A stretch of 64,000 nucleotides of DNA from Ruminococcaceae bacterium HV4-5-B5C (GCA_900184925.1 FXYJ02000008.1:1-64000), one strand, 5' to 3'. Positions 26,320 through 35,611 are shown, numbered from the stretch's first letter. Made by a program: numbers and translations. The notes: generated by a model from the letters alone, not told the origin.

Positions 26320-28046
26320 TATGCAATCACTCCCTTCTGCTGAAACTGCCAGATTTCACGGTAGACTTCATTTTCGGCCAAAAGTTTGCTGTGGCTGCCC
26401 ACGGCCGTGACCTTACCGTCGTCAAGCAGGATGATCTGGTCGGCTTCTTCCACGGAGCCGAGCCGTTGGGTTATAAGAATACGGGTTGTCTGCGGCAGGC
26501 TTTCCGCAAGCCGTTCACGTACCTTTCGCTCCGTGGCTGTGTCGACCGCACTGGTTGAATCATCCAGAATCAGAATTTTCGGCCGCTTGAGCAGTGCGCG
26601 GGCAATGCAGAGCCTTTGCTTCTGCCCGCCGGAAATATTCACGCCGCCCTGACCGAGCACGGTGTCGTAGCCGTTCGGCAGACGGCCGAGAAACTCGTCC
26701 GCACATGCGATGCGGCAAGCCCAGTCCAGTTCTTCCTGCGTTGCATCTGCATTGCCCCAGAGAAGATTTTCCCGGATGGTGCCGGAGAACAGGGTGTTGT
26801 TCTGCAGTACCATTCCTACGCTGTCACGCAGGTGATGCAGGCTGTATTCCCGTACATCGTGTCCGTCAACCGTTATGTACCCGTCGCTTACGTCGTAGAG
26901 ACGGGGAATGAGCTGTACCAGTGAAGTCTTGGCGGCACCTGTGCCACCGAGGATACCGATCATCTGCCCCGCACCGATCTTCAGGCTGACATCGGAAAGC
27001 ACATTTTCCTTTGCATTTTTGCTGTATTTAAACGAGACGTTTTTAAACTCGACGCTGCCGCTGTGAATGGCAAGCGACTGGTCTCCGTTATCAGCAATTT
27101 CCGGCTTCTCATCAAGCACCTCGAATACTCTGTCGATGGATGTCATCGAACGGCTGAGCATCAGGAAGACATTTGAAATCATCATCAGGGAATTCAATAT
27201 TTGCAGCACATAGCTCAAAAAACCGGTCAGCTGACCGACTTTCATGGAGCCTGTATGAATGAAGTTTCCCCCGAACCATAAAATGCAGAGAATGGTCGTG
27301 TACATGACCAGCTGAAAATAAGGCATATTCAGCATGGCGGTGTGGAATGCATGCTCCGAGGCGTCGCGGTAGCCGCCGTTTCCCTCGGCGAAAAGGGCCG
27401 ACTGGCTTTCCCCCCGTACATAGGATTTTACCGTGCGTATCGCCGTCAGGTTTTCCTGCACGATGGAGTTGACACGGTCCAGCATTTTCTGCATTCGCGC
27501 GTAAGAAGCGCCCAGAGTTCGCATAATCAGGTAAAGACCGGCGGCGAGAACCGGCACGGCGATCAGAAAAACAGCAGAGAGCTTCGGGTTCAGCATTATG
27601 GACATGATAAGACCCATCAGCATCATGACCGGGCCGCGCACCATCGGCCGGATTCCGTTGCAGACGGAGTTTTGCAGAATGGTGATGTCGCTTGTCAGGC
27701 GTGTAATGAGCGACGGCGTGCTGAAATGGTCCAGATTGGAAAAGGAATATTCCTGTACCCTTTTGTATTCCTGCTGCCGCAGTTCCGCTCCAAAGCCCTG
27801 CCCGGCCTGTGCCCCAAGGCGTGCATAGATGGAGCCAAGGGCAAGAGCGGCCAGCGCGCAGGCAATCATCAATCCACCCCGCTGCAGGATGTAGCTTCGG
27901 TCTTTCTGTACCACGCCTACGTCAATGATGTCTGCCATAATGAGCGGAATGACAAGCTCAAATACGCATTCTGCCATGACGCAGGCGATGCTTCCGAAAA
28001 GAGCTTTTTTGTAAGGTCTGAAAAAAACAGCAAGTCGCTTGACCAC
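26319..28046 (-). CDS. heterodimeric ABC exporter, degenerate-site subunit (TM287-like)
   Basis: 575 aa from GTG 28044-28046 with GGAGG upstream. Six membrane helices, then an ATPase with signature NISGGQKQRLCIARAL and Walker B ILILDDSTSAVD, where aspartate replaces the catalytic glutamate, the usual mark of the inactive site in asymmetric exporters. Walker A is GGTGAAKT (G367-T374): alanine 372 replaces the glycine before the lysine, which is uncommon even in this subfamily. The partner subunit follows with a 1-nt overlap. Confidence 0.9.
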   Translation of the reverse strand: MVKRLAVFFRPYKKALFGSIACVMAECVFELVIPLIMADIIDVGVVQKDRSYILQRGGLMIACALAALALGSIYARLGAQAGQGFGAELRQQEYKRVQEYSFSNLDHFSTPSLITRLTSDITILQNSVCNGIRPMVRGPVMMLMGLIMSIMLNPKLSAVFLIAVPVLAAGLYLIMRTLGASYARMQKMLDRVNSIVQENLTAIRTVKSYVRGESQSALFAEGNGGYRDASEHAFHTAMLNMPYFQLVMYTTILCILWFGGNFIHTGSMKVGQLTGFLSYVLQILNSLMMISNVFLMLSRSMTSIDRVFEVLDEKPEIADNGDQSLAIHSGSVEFKNVSFKYSKNAKENVLSDVSLKIGAGQMIGILGGTGAAKTSLVQLIPRLYDVSDGYITVDGHDVREYSLHHLRDSVGMVLQNNTLFSGTIRENLLWGNADATQEELDWACRIACADEFLGRLPNGYDTVLGQGGVNISGGQKQRLCIARALLKRPKILILDDSTSAVDTATERKVRERLAESLPQTTRILITQRLGSVEEADQIILLDDGKVTAVGSHSKLLAENEVYREIWQFQQKGVIA

Positions 28047-28059
28047 GGTCTTTCCTCCA

Positions 28060-28488
28060 TCATTTTAAAGATTTTTTCGTAAGATTTTGATACATCCGGG
28101 ACAGGTATTCCAGAAACTGCTGTCGTTCCTCTTCTGAAAAGCCCCGCAGAGACTGTTCTTCTGCCGTATGGCAGACCGTTTCCCACCGGGAAAAAGCAGC
28201 GCGGCCTTCTTCTGTGATGCGAACCGACTCCGCCCTTCGGCGTTCTTCGGGTGCGGAGCGCGCGACAAGGCCATTCTGCTCCATGTTGGCCAGGAGACGC
28301 GATACGGTGGCAGGCTCAATGTCCAGAGCCTGCGCAATTTCTTTCTGCATGCAGCTGTCGTGAGCCGCAAGAAACCTCAGCACTTTCGGCTGGCCCGGCG
28401 AAAGGCCGATCCGTGTCATGTCGGGCCGCAGAGTGTTTTTCTGCGCATTATAGGTCATGCAGACTGCATGATGAAGACTAAAAGACAT
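28060..28488 (-). CDS. MarR-family transcriptional regulator
   Basis: 142 aa from ATG 28486-28488 with GGAGGAG upstream. It has a winged helix with the recognition region IAQALDIEPATVSRLLANMEQNGLVAR and the basic wing SAPEERRRAESVRIT. It precedes the two exporter subunits by 13 nt, so it most likely represses this operon. The triple half-site repeat at 28517-28537, overlapping the start of transcription, is its probable operator. The inducing ligand is unknown, probably an exporter substrate. Confidence 0.9.
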   Translation of the reverse strand: MSFSLHHAVCMTYNAQKNTLRPDMTRIGLSPGQPKVLRFLAAHDSCMQKEIAQALDIEPATVSRLLANMEQNGLVARSAPEERRRAESVRITEEGRAAFSRWETVCHTAEEQSLRGFSEEERQQFLEYLSRMYQNLTKKSLK

Positions 28489-28516
28489 ATTTCTCCTCCA
28501 TACAAATAATTACAAC

Positions 28517-28537
28517 GCTAACTGTTAGCATGCTAAC
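28517..28537. promoter_or_regulatory. MarR operator: three alternating half-sites
   Basis: GCTAAC (28517-28522), GTTAGC (28524-28529) and GCTAAC (28532-28537) give two overlapping palindromes, one of them a perfect 14-mer, GTTAGCATGCTAAC. They lie just downstream of the promoter -10, where a repressor would block transcription of marR and the exporter. Confidence 0.8.
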
Positions 28538-28550
28538 TAAAAGCGATGTT

Positions 28551-28579
28551 ACTTTATCACTTTCAGATTCAGTTGTCAA
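28551..28579 (-). promoter_or_regulatory. promoter of the marR-ABC exporter operon
   Basis: On the minus strand, TTGACA (28579-28574), 17 nt, TAAAGT (28556-28551). It resembles the ppa promoter closely (CTTGACAACT...TGATAAAGT). Confidence 0.75.
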
Positions 28580-28606
28580 GATTCGGTTTTGGGTCATTTG
28601 CCGGTA

Positions 28607-28660
28607 CAAAAAAGACGGGAAGTCTCCTGCAGCCCTTTGCGAGGTTGCAGGAGACTTTCC
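28607..28660 (-). terminator. terminator after ppa
   Basis: On the minus strand, GGAAAGTCTCCTGCA pairs with TGCAGGAGACTTCC and is followed by CGTCTTTTTT. It lies about 55 nt past the ppa stop and before the marR promoter. Confidence 0.8.
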
Positions 28661-28713
28661 GCTGAAGAGGTTTTCATGTTTGATTCCCGAGCAGGTGTGT
28701 AACGCTGTACACG

Positions 28714-29247
28714 CTATTTTCCGAATGTCCGGTTATACGAGCTGAGCGCCGTTTCAATAACGTGGATCGCAAAATTAACAGGTTCAACTTCATCAACAGC
28801 CGTATCTTTTTTCTCCAGAGCTTTGTAAACGGAAAAGAAATGAGACATTTCGTCAAAAATATGCTTGGGCAGCTGGTCGATATTCTTGTACTGGTTATAG
28901 GTCGGGTCGTTAAACGGGATGGCGATGATTTTTTCGTCGGCTCTTCCGTTGTCGATCATGCGGATGACGCCGATGGGGTAGCACCGGACCAGAGTCAGAG
29001 GGGCGATCGATTCCGAGCAAAGCACAAGAACGTCCAGAGGGTCGAGGTCATCCCCGTAAGTGAGGGGGATAAATCCGTAATTTGCCGGGTAATGGGTGGA
29101 AGTATATAGTACGCGGTCCAGAATCAGCAATCCGGTTTCCTTGTCGAGTTCATACTTCTTTTTGCTTCCTTTTGGGATTTCAATGACGCAGACGAAATCA
29201 GTCGGCGTAATCCTGCGGGCGTCGATATCATGCCATATGTTGTTCAT
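28714..29247 (-). CDS. ppa: inorganic pyrophosphatase (family I)
   Basis: 177 aa, usual length. The conserved metal cluster DDLDPLDVLV places aspartates at 67, 69 and 72, and EIPKGSKKKYE and DRVLYTSTHYPANYGF are family I motifs. It is a cytosolic Mg-dependent enzyme that splits pyrophosphate and pulls biosynthetic reactions forward. The leader between its promoter (29360-29388) and start contains a complete terminator-like hairpin (29314-29340), which could attenuate expression. Confidence 0.94.
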   Translation of the reverse strand: MNNIWHDIDARRITPTDFVCVIEIPKGSKKKYELDKETGLLILDRVLYTSTHYPANYGFIPLTYGDDLDPLDVLVLCSESIAPLTLVRCYPIGVIRMIDNGRADEKIIAIPFNDPTYNQYKNIDQLPKHIFDEMSHFFSVYKALEKKDTAVDEVEPVNFAIHVIETALSSYNRTFGK

Positions 29248-29313
29248 TTGGAAATCACTCCCTGCTTTTCGGTTTCTTTCGTCACGGGTAAATTTTCAGA
29301 TTAAAGAAAAAGG

Positions 29314-29340
29314 ATTCCGCCTGAAAAAAACAGGCGGAAT
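29314..29340 (-). terminator. terminator-like hairpin in the ppa leader (repeat copy 1)
   Basis: On the minus strand, ATTCCGCCTG, a T-rich loop, CAGGCGGAAT, then CCTTTTTC. It lies about 13-39 nt after the predicted ppa transcription start and duplicates the arcC terminator. Confidence 0.7.
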
Positions 29341-29359
29341 AGTTGTCTCAAATCGATTC

Positions 29360-29388
29360 ACTTTATCATGTTTCAATTTAGTTGTCAA
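29360..29388 (-). promoter_or_regulatory. ppa promoter
   Basis: On the minus strand, TTGACA (29388-29383), 17 nt, TAAAGT (29365-29360), with the same hexamers and spacing as the marR promoter and shared flanking bases. Confidence 0.75.
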
Positions 29389-29468
29389 GATTCGACCGGG
29401 ACTCCGTTATAAAGCTGCCTTTTATCGGGTCTTGCATTCATTTGCCGCCTGCGGTATTTTCAGAAAAA

Positions 29469-29497
29469 AGGATTCCGCCTGAAGAAACAGGCGGAAT
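29469..29497 (-). terminator. terminator after arcC (repeat copy 2)
   Basis: On the minus strand, ATTCCGCCTG, TTTCTT, CAGGCGGAAT, then CCTTTTTT. The arms are identical to the hairpin at 29314-29340. Confidence 0.85.
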
Positions 29498-29525
29498 AGC
29501 TTTCCACGAAACGTCCGGTAGAAAA

Positions 29526-30464
29526 TCAGGCGTGTACGACGGTGCCGCTCAGCCCTTTCATCGCAAGAGGCGCTTTTTCCAGGGATGCGATCACGGCGGT
29601 GCGGCCCTGCCCGGATTTTGCAAACCGAATGGCAGCCTGAACTTTTGGAAGCATGCTGCCGGCTCCGAACTGTCCTTCCGCGCAGTATTTTTCTGCCTGC
29701 TCGACTGTCATTTCATCCAGATTTTTCTGGTTTTCCTTCCCAAAGTTGATGGCCACCTTGTCCACGGCAGTGAGGATAAACAGGTACTCGGCTCCCACGG
29801 TTTCCGCCAGCTCCGCCGACGCAAAATCCTTGTCGATGACGGCGGATACGCCGTGAAAGTTGCCGTCTTTATCCCGGATTACGGGGATTCCGCCGCCGCC
29901 GCATGCAATGACAATGAATTCGTGGTCAAGCAGGTTCAGAATGGAGTCGCGTTCCACAATACGCAGCGGTTTTGGGGAAGCAACCATCCTCCTCCAGCCT
30001 CTCCCCGAATCTTCCGCAAACACCGCGCCGGGTTCCTTTGCGCGAAGCTGTGCCACGGCAGCCTCGTCATAGAAAGCACCGATCGGTTTGGAGGGGTGCT
30101 GAAACGCGGGGTCCTGCGGGTCTACCTCAACCTGTGTCACCACAGTTGCGACATGCCACGGCATGCCGACCCGGGTCAGCTCCTTTTTAATCCCTTTCTG
30201 GAGATGATAACCAATATAGCCCTGACTCATGGCCGTGCATTCCGGGAGTTCCATTCTGGCGATTTTTTCGGATTGTGCGGAAGCCGTGTCAAACGCCGTG
30301 TTGATCATTCCAACCTGCGGGCCGTTGCCGTGGCTTACGATAATTTCGTGCCCCTGCTTAATGAGTCCAATCAGCGACGGGGCCGCTTCGTCGATTTTCT
30401 GCTGCTGTTCTTCCGCGTTGTTTCCCAGAGCATTTCCGCCTAAAGCAATTACAATTCTGGACAT
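29526..30464 (-). CDS. arcC: carbamate kinase
   Basis: 312 aa from ATG 30462-30464 with GGAGG upstream; an earlier in-frame start overlaps that site. It is an amino-acid kinase fold with IVIALGGNAL at the N-terminus, SHGNGPQVG, ACGGGGIPV and the AVIDKDFASAELA substrate block of carbamate kinases. It turns carbamoyl phosphate and ADP into ATP, ammonia and CO2, the energy-yielding last step of agmatine catabolism. It is the distal gene of the ptcA-led group. Confidence 0.93.
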   Translation of the reverse strand: MSRIVIALGGNALGNNAEEQQQKIDEAAPSLIGLIKQGHEIIVSHGNGPQVGMINTAFDTASAQSEKIARMELPECTAMSQGYIGYHLQKGIKKELTRVGMPWHVATVVTQVEVDPQDPAFQHPSKPIGAFYDEAAVAQLRAKEPGAVFAEDSGRGWRRMVASPKPLRIVERDSILNLLDHEFIVIACGGGGIPVIRDKDGNFHGVSAVIDKDFASAELAETVGAEYLFILTAVDKVAINFGKENQKNLDEMTVEQAEKYCAEGQFGAGSMLPKVQAAIRFAKSGQGRTAVIASLEKAPLAMKGLSGTVVHA

Positions 30465-30494
30465 TTTGTTTTCCTCCAATGTGGTAGAGTGTCC

Positions 30495-31898
30495 TCAGAT
30501 TTTTGTTTTCATGTGCCCGGTCCGGATTTTTCCCGGTTTCAGGCTTCGCCACGAAATATACTCGCCTAATACCATAACCGAACAGGTTCCGATCAGCAGG
30601 GGGAGCTTCGTATTCAGCTCTTCCGGGCGAAGGCTGAAAGGAACGATGGTGAAAATCAGGGAAAAGAGAATCAGAACCATCGGCATCAAAGCTAAAAAAG
30701 TCAGCCTGACTTTTCCTCCCTTTACCCGAAACGGCCTCGGGTGCTCCGCATCCGTTCTGCGAAGTTTAAGAAACGACGGAAAAATCATGATATAGGACAT
30801 CAGAAGGATAATCATGTTCATCGCGAAAAACTGCCAGAACAGGTTGGCGTTCGGCACCACCGCGCCGAGAATCAGAATAGCGCCTGAAATAATCGCGTTC
30901 ATCGCAATGGCGCCGACCGGAATTTTGCTTTTCCCGCTTTCCAGACCGAGCACCCGGGGGAGACATCCGTCCTGAGCCGCAGCCCTGATTACACTGTTTA
31001 CTCCCAGCGACCAGGAGATCATGTTCGCGAGCAGGGCATATAAAAAGGCAATGGCGACTGCACTGATTAGTATTCCGTCTTTTCCGTGAAGTAAAATGCG
31101 AAAGCTGTCGATCACACCGGTGGAGGCGCTCAGCTGGCTCGAAGGGATGGCCGCACTGATGCCGAAGGCCGCCAGTATGTAGAAGAAAATGATCAGAATT
31201 CCGCTCAGCTTTATAGCGCGGGGGAGCTGAACGGACGGCTTTTTCATATCGTCCGCATAGGTGGCAATGACTTCAAACCCGACCAGATCAAATAAAATCA
31301 CAGTGACATATGACAGCTTCTCCGAGTCGAAAGACGGGAGAAATGACGCCGGGGAAGGAACGCTGTAGCCTGCGCCTTTTGTGATCGCCGTGTAGATCCC
31401 CAGTCCCCCCAGCAGAAGCATCAACGCGCCTTTCAGCGCCGCCGCGAGGTTCAGAATCCACCGGCTGTCGCTGACGTGAAAACAGCTTAAAACGGAAACA
31501 AGGCAGACGATCATCAGCTGGACCGCCAGCGTACCGAATCTTCCGAAGTTGATGTGAAATGCGGAGGACAGGATATCCGTGAACAGCAGCACGATAGAAC
31601 TGACCCAGACGGGGAAATTCAGCCAGTAATAGCAGGCCGCTCTGGACCCCCAGCGCATTCCGTACGCCCTTTTTACCCATTCGTAGATCCCGCCCTGCGC
31701 CTGATAGGCGGTGCCGAGCTCAGCGGAGATCAGTCCGTACGGCAGGAAAAAAGCGACGATTAAAAAAAGCCACCAGAAGAACTGCGAGTTGCCCATCTTG
31801 GCAGCGGGTGCACAGGCCTCAATCGTCATGACCACACAGACCGAGGCAAGGACAGCGTCAAATTCCCGAAATTTTTTTGGGGCGTGGTATTCGGACAT
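30495..31898 (-). CDS. APC-family agmatine/putrescine antiporter (copy 1)
   Basis: 467 aa with about 12 membrane helices of the amino acid-polyamine-organocation family. It has GTAYQAQGGIYEWVKRAYG in the third helix region and FDLVGFEVIATYADDM in the sixth, which form the substrate path. Placement between agmatine deiminase and carbamate kinase suggests exchange of agmatine for putrescine (AguD role). It is paralogous to the antiporter at 33152-34537. A terminator-like hairpin upstream (31953-31985) may lower its expression. Confidence 0.82.
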   Translation of the reverse strand: MSEYHAPKKFREFDAVLASVCVVMTIEACAPAAKMGNSQFFWWLFLIVAFFLPYGLISAELGTAYQAQGGIYEWVKRAYGMRWGSRAACYYWLNFPVWVSSIVLLFTDILSSAFHINFGRFGTLAVQLMIVCLVSVLSCFHVSDSRWILNLAAALKGALMLLLGGLGIYTAITKGAGYSVPSPASFLPSFDSEKLSYVTVILFDLVGFEVIATYADDMKKPSVQLPRAIKLSGILIIFFYILAAFGISAAIPSSQLSASTGVIDSFRILLHGKDGILISAVAIAFLYALLANMISWSLGVNSVIRAAAQDGCLPRVLGLESGKSKIPVGAIAMNAIISGAILILGAVVPNANLFWQFFAMNMIILLMSYIMIFPSFLKLRRTDAEHPRPFRVKGGKVRLTFLALMPMVLILFSLIFTIVPFSLRPEELNTKLPLLIGTCSVMVLGEYISWRSLKPGKIRTGHMKTKI

Positions 31899-31952
31899 TC
31901 ATTTCCCTCTTTCCAGATTGAAAAGGATCCGTGGACTGCTGTGGGAAAGAAA

Positions 31953-31985
31953 ATGCGAAGATGCTCCGGCCATGCATCTTCGCAT
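31953..31985 (-). terminator. intra-operon hairpin downstream of agmatine deiminase
   Basis: ATGCGAAGATGC pairs with GCATCTTCGCAT. On the minus strand it is followed by TTTTCTTT. It is likely a partial terminator or processing site separating the deiminase from the distal antiporter and arcC. Confidence 0.7.
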
Positions 31986-32014
31986 TCACAGAAAAATTAT
32001 GAGTGATTCTATTC

Positions 32015-33130
32015 TTACTTCCCGCTCGGCTGCTGCTGCGTGATGCAGTGAATGTTTCCGCCGCCGAGAACGACCTCGCGGGTCTGCACCCCTACGATCT
32101 TACGGTCAGGGAACATTTCCTGAAGCTGAGTCAGCGCGCGCGCATCGTTTTCATCGCCGTACTGGGGAACAATAACACCGCCGTTTACAATGAGAAAGTT
32201 CATATAAGAGGCAGGGCAGAGGTCCCCTTCCTGACGGGGAATGGTTCCTTCCACCACATCGACGCCTTTTGATTCTTCCAGCGTAATGCGGACGGGCTTT
32301 TTGGGAAGATCCAGCTTGTAGACCTTCAGCTTGCGTCCTTTCGCGTCCACGGCATTCGAGAGAAGGTCGTATGCTTCGTGGCAGATGTTGTAGAACGGGT
32401 CGTCTTTGTTGTCGGTCCAGATGCAGGCAACCTCGCCGGGGCGGATATAGTCCGCCACATCGTCGATGTGACCGTTTGTTTCGTCCGGATCGATCCCTTC
32501 CTTGACCCAGATGACCTTTTCCACGTTGAGATACTGGCGCAGATTTTCTTCAATCTGTTCTTTTGTCAGGTCGGGGTTCCTTCCGGGGCTGAGCAGGCAC
32601 GATTCCGTAACAATCACGGTGCCTTCGCCGTCGACATGGATGGAACCGCCCTCCAGAACGAAATGGTCCGGCTTATAGCGGTCGACGCCCTCTATCTCAC
32701 ACACTTTGGTCGCAACCAGCGCGTCCTGATCCCAGGGGAAATACAGGCCATCGTACAGGCCGCCCCATGAGTTGAAGTCCCAGTCCACGCCTCTTACGAC
32801 GCCCTTGTCGTTTACGACGAATGTCGGGCCGCAGTCGCGAATCCACGCATCGTTGCTCGTCATCTCAACCACACGGATTTTATCGCAGCCGGCAAGCATC
32901 GCCTTTGCATTTTCGTACTGATCCGGATTAACGCACATGGTCACGGGTTCAAACTGTGCGATTGCCCTGGCGACTTCGCAGAAAACCTGCTGGGCGGGTT
33001 TTGCGCCGTTGCGCCAGTTGTCCTGTCTTTCGGGCCAAAGCATCCACGCGCCCGCCTGATTTTCGAATTCACCGGGCATCCTGAAACCGTCTTTTTTCGG
33101 GGTGGATTCACTTTGCATGATTGTTTTCAT
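32015..33130 (-). CDS. aguA: agmatine deiminase
   Basis: 371 aa, the usual size. It belongs to the peptidylarginine deiminase-like fold with the substrate aspartates in NDAWIRDCGPTFV, the GGSIHVDGEGT strand, the TNGHIDDVADY histidine region and the nucleophilic cysteine in GGGNIHCITQQ at the C-terminus. It hydrolyses agmatine to N-carbamoylputrescine and ammonia. AGGAAGG precedes ATG 33128-33130. It is flanked on both sides by APC antiporters. Confidence 0.95.
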   Translation of the reverse strand: MKTIMQSESTPKKDGFRMPGEFENQAGAWMLWPERQDNWRNGAKPAQQVFCEVARAIAQFEPVTMCVNPDQYENAKAMLAGCDKIRVVEMTSNDAWIRDCGPTFVVNDKGVVRGVDWDFNSWGGLYDGLYFPWDQDALVATKVCEIEGVDRYKPDHFVLEGGSIHVDGEGTVIVTESCLLSPGRNPDLTKEQIEENLRQYLNVEKVIWVKEGIDPDETNGHIDDVADYIRPGEVACIWTDNKDDPFYNICHEAYDLLSNAVDAKGRKLKVYKLDLPKKPVRITLEESKGVDVVEGTIPRQEGDLCPASYMNFLIVNGGVIVPQYGDENDARALTQLQEMFPDRKIVGVQTREVVLGGGNIHCITQQQPSGK

Positions 33131-33151
33131 TCTATTGATTCCTTCCTGTAA

Positions 33152-34537
33152 TCATAAAGATGTTGTCTCTTCAACGGGATGCTTTGGCCTCTTTGAAGCG
33201 CGGTAGCTGATAATTTCGCCCAGAATGACCGCAATGATCACGCCGACTGTAAGCGGAATCTTCTTCGCAAGCTCGTCGGGCGAATTGCTGAGAGGAACAC
33301 ACGACAGAATGATGGAAATGATCAGCAGGATCATCGGCAGAACCACCATTAATGTCAGTTTTGCTTTCCCGCCGGAAACGCGGAACGGTCTTTCCCTGTC
33401 GGGATCAACCTGGCGCAGTTTCAGGAATGCCGGGAAAACCGGAATGTACGACATTAAGAGAGTGACGACGTTCAGACCGAAAAAGCTCCAGAAAAGGTCC
33501 TGGCTTGGCAGAAACGGCGCGGCAATTACCAGTACGCTTGCAACGACACCGTTCAGAACGGCGCTGCCGGTCGGCATGCCGGTCTTTTCGTTTTCATGTG
33601 CATAGATTGCCGGCAGACTGCCGTTTTTCGCAGCATAGCTGGCAACATAGTTGACGCCGTACGACCAGGAAGCCATATTTCCGAACAGGGTGATCAGGAA
33701 CAGAATCCCCACAACCGTGACGAAGCCGCCCGTGCTCTGCCCGAGAAGGAGCTGGAACGCATTAATCAGGCCGTTGGCCGTGCTGATTTTATCCGTCGGA
33801 ATTGCCACGCCGATGCCGAAAGACGAAAAGAGATAGATGATGGCGATCGTAATGCCGCCCGCAATAATCGCTTTGGGAATCTGACTCTTCGGGTTTTCCA
33901 TGTCAGACGCGAAGGAGGTGATGACCTCAAAGCCCATAAAGTTAAAAAGAATTACGGAAATGAAAGAGAGGCTGTTCAGGTCAAAGGAAGGCAGCATCGA
34001 CTGCGGGGTGAACGGATTGGCCACGCCGCGGGTCACAGCTACGTAAATTCCGAGTCCGCCAAGGCAGAGAGCCAAGAAAACCTTGATGATGGCCGAGACA
34101 TTCAAAATCCATTTGCTTTCGCTGATCCGCGAAAAGCCAATCAGCACAACGATCCAGATGAACGCCAACTCTACCAGCATGCTCGGTAGCGTACCGAGCT
34201 CATAGCCTGTCAGCAGTTTGATCGTCGGGGGGAAGATGACGGCCAGCGACGCCATCCAGAGCGGATAGTTAACCCAGTAATACCAGGCCACTCTGGAACC
34301 CCATTTTTCTCCGTACGCTCTGCGGACCCAGTCATAAAGGCCGCCGTCGTCGTTGTACGTCGTTCCCAGTTCGGCTGCAATCAACCCATAAGGAAGAAGG
34401 AACGTGATGATCAGAAAGATCCACCAGAAGAACTGGGAATTGCCGATTGCCGCTGCCGGTGCCGCCGCCTCCGCGACAAAGACGACGCAGATAACCGACA
34501 GAATCGCGTCGAACATTCTAAACTTTTTTTTCGCCAT
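33152..34537 (-). CDS. APC-family agmatine/putrescine antiporter (copy 2)
   Basis: 461 aa from ATG 34535-34537, preceded by a G-rich site. About 12 membrane helices. Motifs parallel copy 1: GTTYNDDGGLYDWVRRAYG and FNFMGFEVITSFASDM. Likely agmatine/putrescine exchange, with copy 1 perhaps having another specificity such as carbamoylputrescine or arginine. It lies directly between ptcA and aguA, the position of aguD in known agmatine operons. Confidence 0.84.
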   Translation of the reverse strand: MAKKKFRMFDAILSVICVVFVAEAAAPAAAIGNSQFFWWIFLIITFLLPYGLIAAELGTTYNDDGGLYDWVRRAYGEKWGSRVAWYYWVNYPLWMASLAVIFPPTIKLLTGYELGTLPSMLVELAFIWIVVLIGFSRISESKWILNVSAIIKVFLALCLGGLGIYVAVTRGVANPFTPQSMLPSFDLNSLSFISVILFNFMGFEVITSFASDMENPKSQIPKAIIAGGITIAIIYLFSSFGIGVAIPTDKISTANGLINAFQLLLGQSTGGFVTVVGILFLITLFGNMASWSYGVNYVASYAAKNGSLPAIYAHENEKTGMPTGSAVLNGVVASVLVIAAPFLPSQDLFWSFFGLNVVTLLMSYIPVFPAFLKLRQVDPDRERPFRVSGGKAKLTLMVVLPMILLIISIILSCVPLSNSPDELAKKIPLTVGVIIAVILGEIISYRASKRPKHPVEETTSL

Positions 34538-34594
34538 AATACATCCCCCCAATTTATTGAAGAAACTGACCGCGCTCTGTATTTCCGGGATCCT

Positions 34595-35611
34595 TTACAG
34601 GATCCGATCGGACAGAAATGTTTCGAGTTCCTGCTTTGCGGCGTTTGCCTTGTATTCATTGACAGGCTGCGGATTCAGGAAATACACAAGCAAAGCTCGC
34701 ATGGCGGTCAGCCTGTTTTCCGCTTCGTCGAACACAATGGAGCTTGCGGAGTCGATGACTTCATCCGTTACTTCTTCGCCCCTTGTCGCGGGCAGGCAGT
34801 GCATGAATTTAGCGTTTGGGTTGGCAAGCGCCATGAGTTCGCTGTTCACCTGATACTTCGGCATAAAGATCCGCATGCGTTCGTCCTTCGGAAGTTCCGC
34901 CTCATACAGGCCGTACCAGACGTCCGTGTAGACGAAGTCCGCGTCCTTCAGAGCTTCTTCCTTATTCTCCGTAATCAGGAAGCTTCCGCCGGATACTTCG
35001 CAGTTGGCTTTTGCGATGGCGATGTGGTTTTCTTTCAGCTGAAAGCCCTTCGGTCCATACTGAACAAACCGCATTCCCAGCTTGGTGCAGAGGAAGCACA
35101 GAGAGGCGCACACCTGTGTTGCATCCCCGACAAACACGACCTTGCAGTCCTCCAGCCTTTTTCCCTGCGGAAGATGCTCCAGCATCGTAATGGCGTCTCC
35201 CATTTCCTGCGTCGGGTGGTTATAATCGGACATGCCGTTAATCACCGGGATTGTTGCGAACCTGGCAAGGTCAACAACCGACTTGTGGCGCTCCACTCTG
35301 GCCATCAGAATATCGACCAGTCTGGAAAGCACTCTCGCGGTGTCTTCGATTGTTTCATGACCGCCGAGCTGGATCTGGCCGGGAGCCAGATACTGCGCAT
35401 GACCGCCCAGCTGCTCCATGGCGGTTTCGAAAGAAACTCTGGTTCTCGTTGACGACTGTTGAAAAATCATACCCAGTGTTTTATTCTTCAACAGCGGCGG
35501 ATAATACCCCGCTTTAATACATTTTTTCAGTTTCAGACCCAGGTGGAGAATGTCCATCAGTTCCTGCTTTGAAAAATCTGTGGTGTCAATAAAATCCTTT
35601 TGCCTTGTCAT
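34595..35611 (-). CDS. ptcA: putrescine carbamoyltransferase
   Basis: 338 aa. ATG 35609-35611 is chosen because GGAGG lies 8 nt before it. It carries the carbamoyl-phosphate motif [17 protein letters not shown] and [11 protein letters not shown]. Instead of the ornithine-binding DxxxSMG loop it has [12 protein letters not shown], and it ends in a long extra helix, both marks of putrescine rather than ornithine transcarbamylases. It splits carbamoylputrescine with phosphate to putrescine and carbamoyl phosphate. First gene of the agmatine group. Confidence 0.9.
   Translation of the reverse strand: MTRQKDFIDTTDFSKQELMDILHLGLKLKKCIKAGYYPPLLKNKTLGMIFQQSSTRTRVSFETAMEQLGGHAQYLAPGQIQLGGHETIEDTARVLSRLVDILMARVERHKSVVDLARFATIPVINGMSDYNHPTQEMGDAITMLEHLPQGKRLEDCKVVFVGDATQVCASLCFLCTKLGMRFVQYGPKGFQLKENHIAIAKANCEVSGGSFLITENKEEALKDADFVYTDVWYGLYEAELPKDERMRIFMPKYQVNSELMALANPNAKFMHCLPATRGEEVTDEVIDSASSIVFDEAENRLTAMRALLVYFLNPQPVNEYKANAAKQELETFLSDRIL

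Noticed and set aside
29241..29360. Fluoride riboswitch in the ppa leader
   Set aside because: Pyrophosphatase genes sometimes carry one, but the leader lacks the conserved fluoride-aptamer sequences and consists mainly of a simple terminator-like hairpin.
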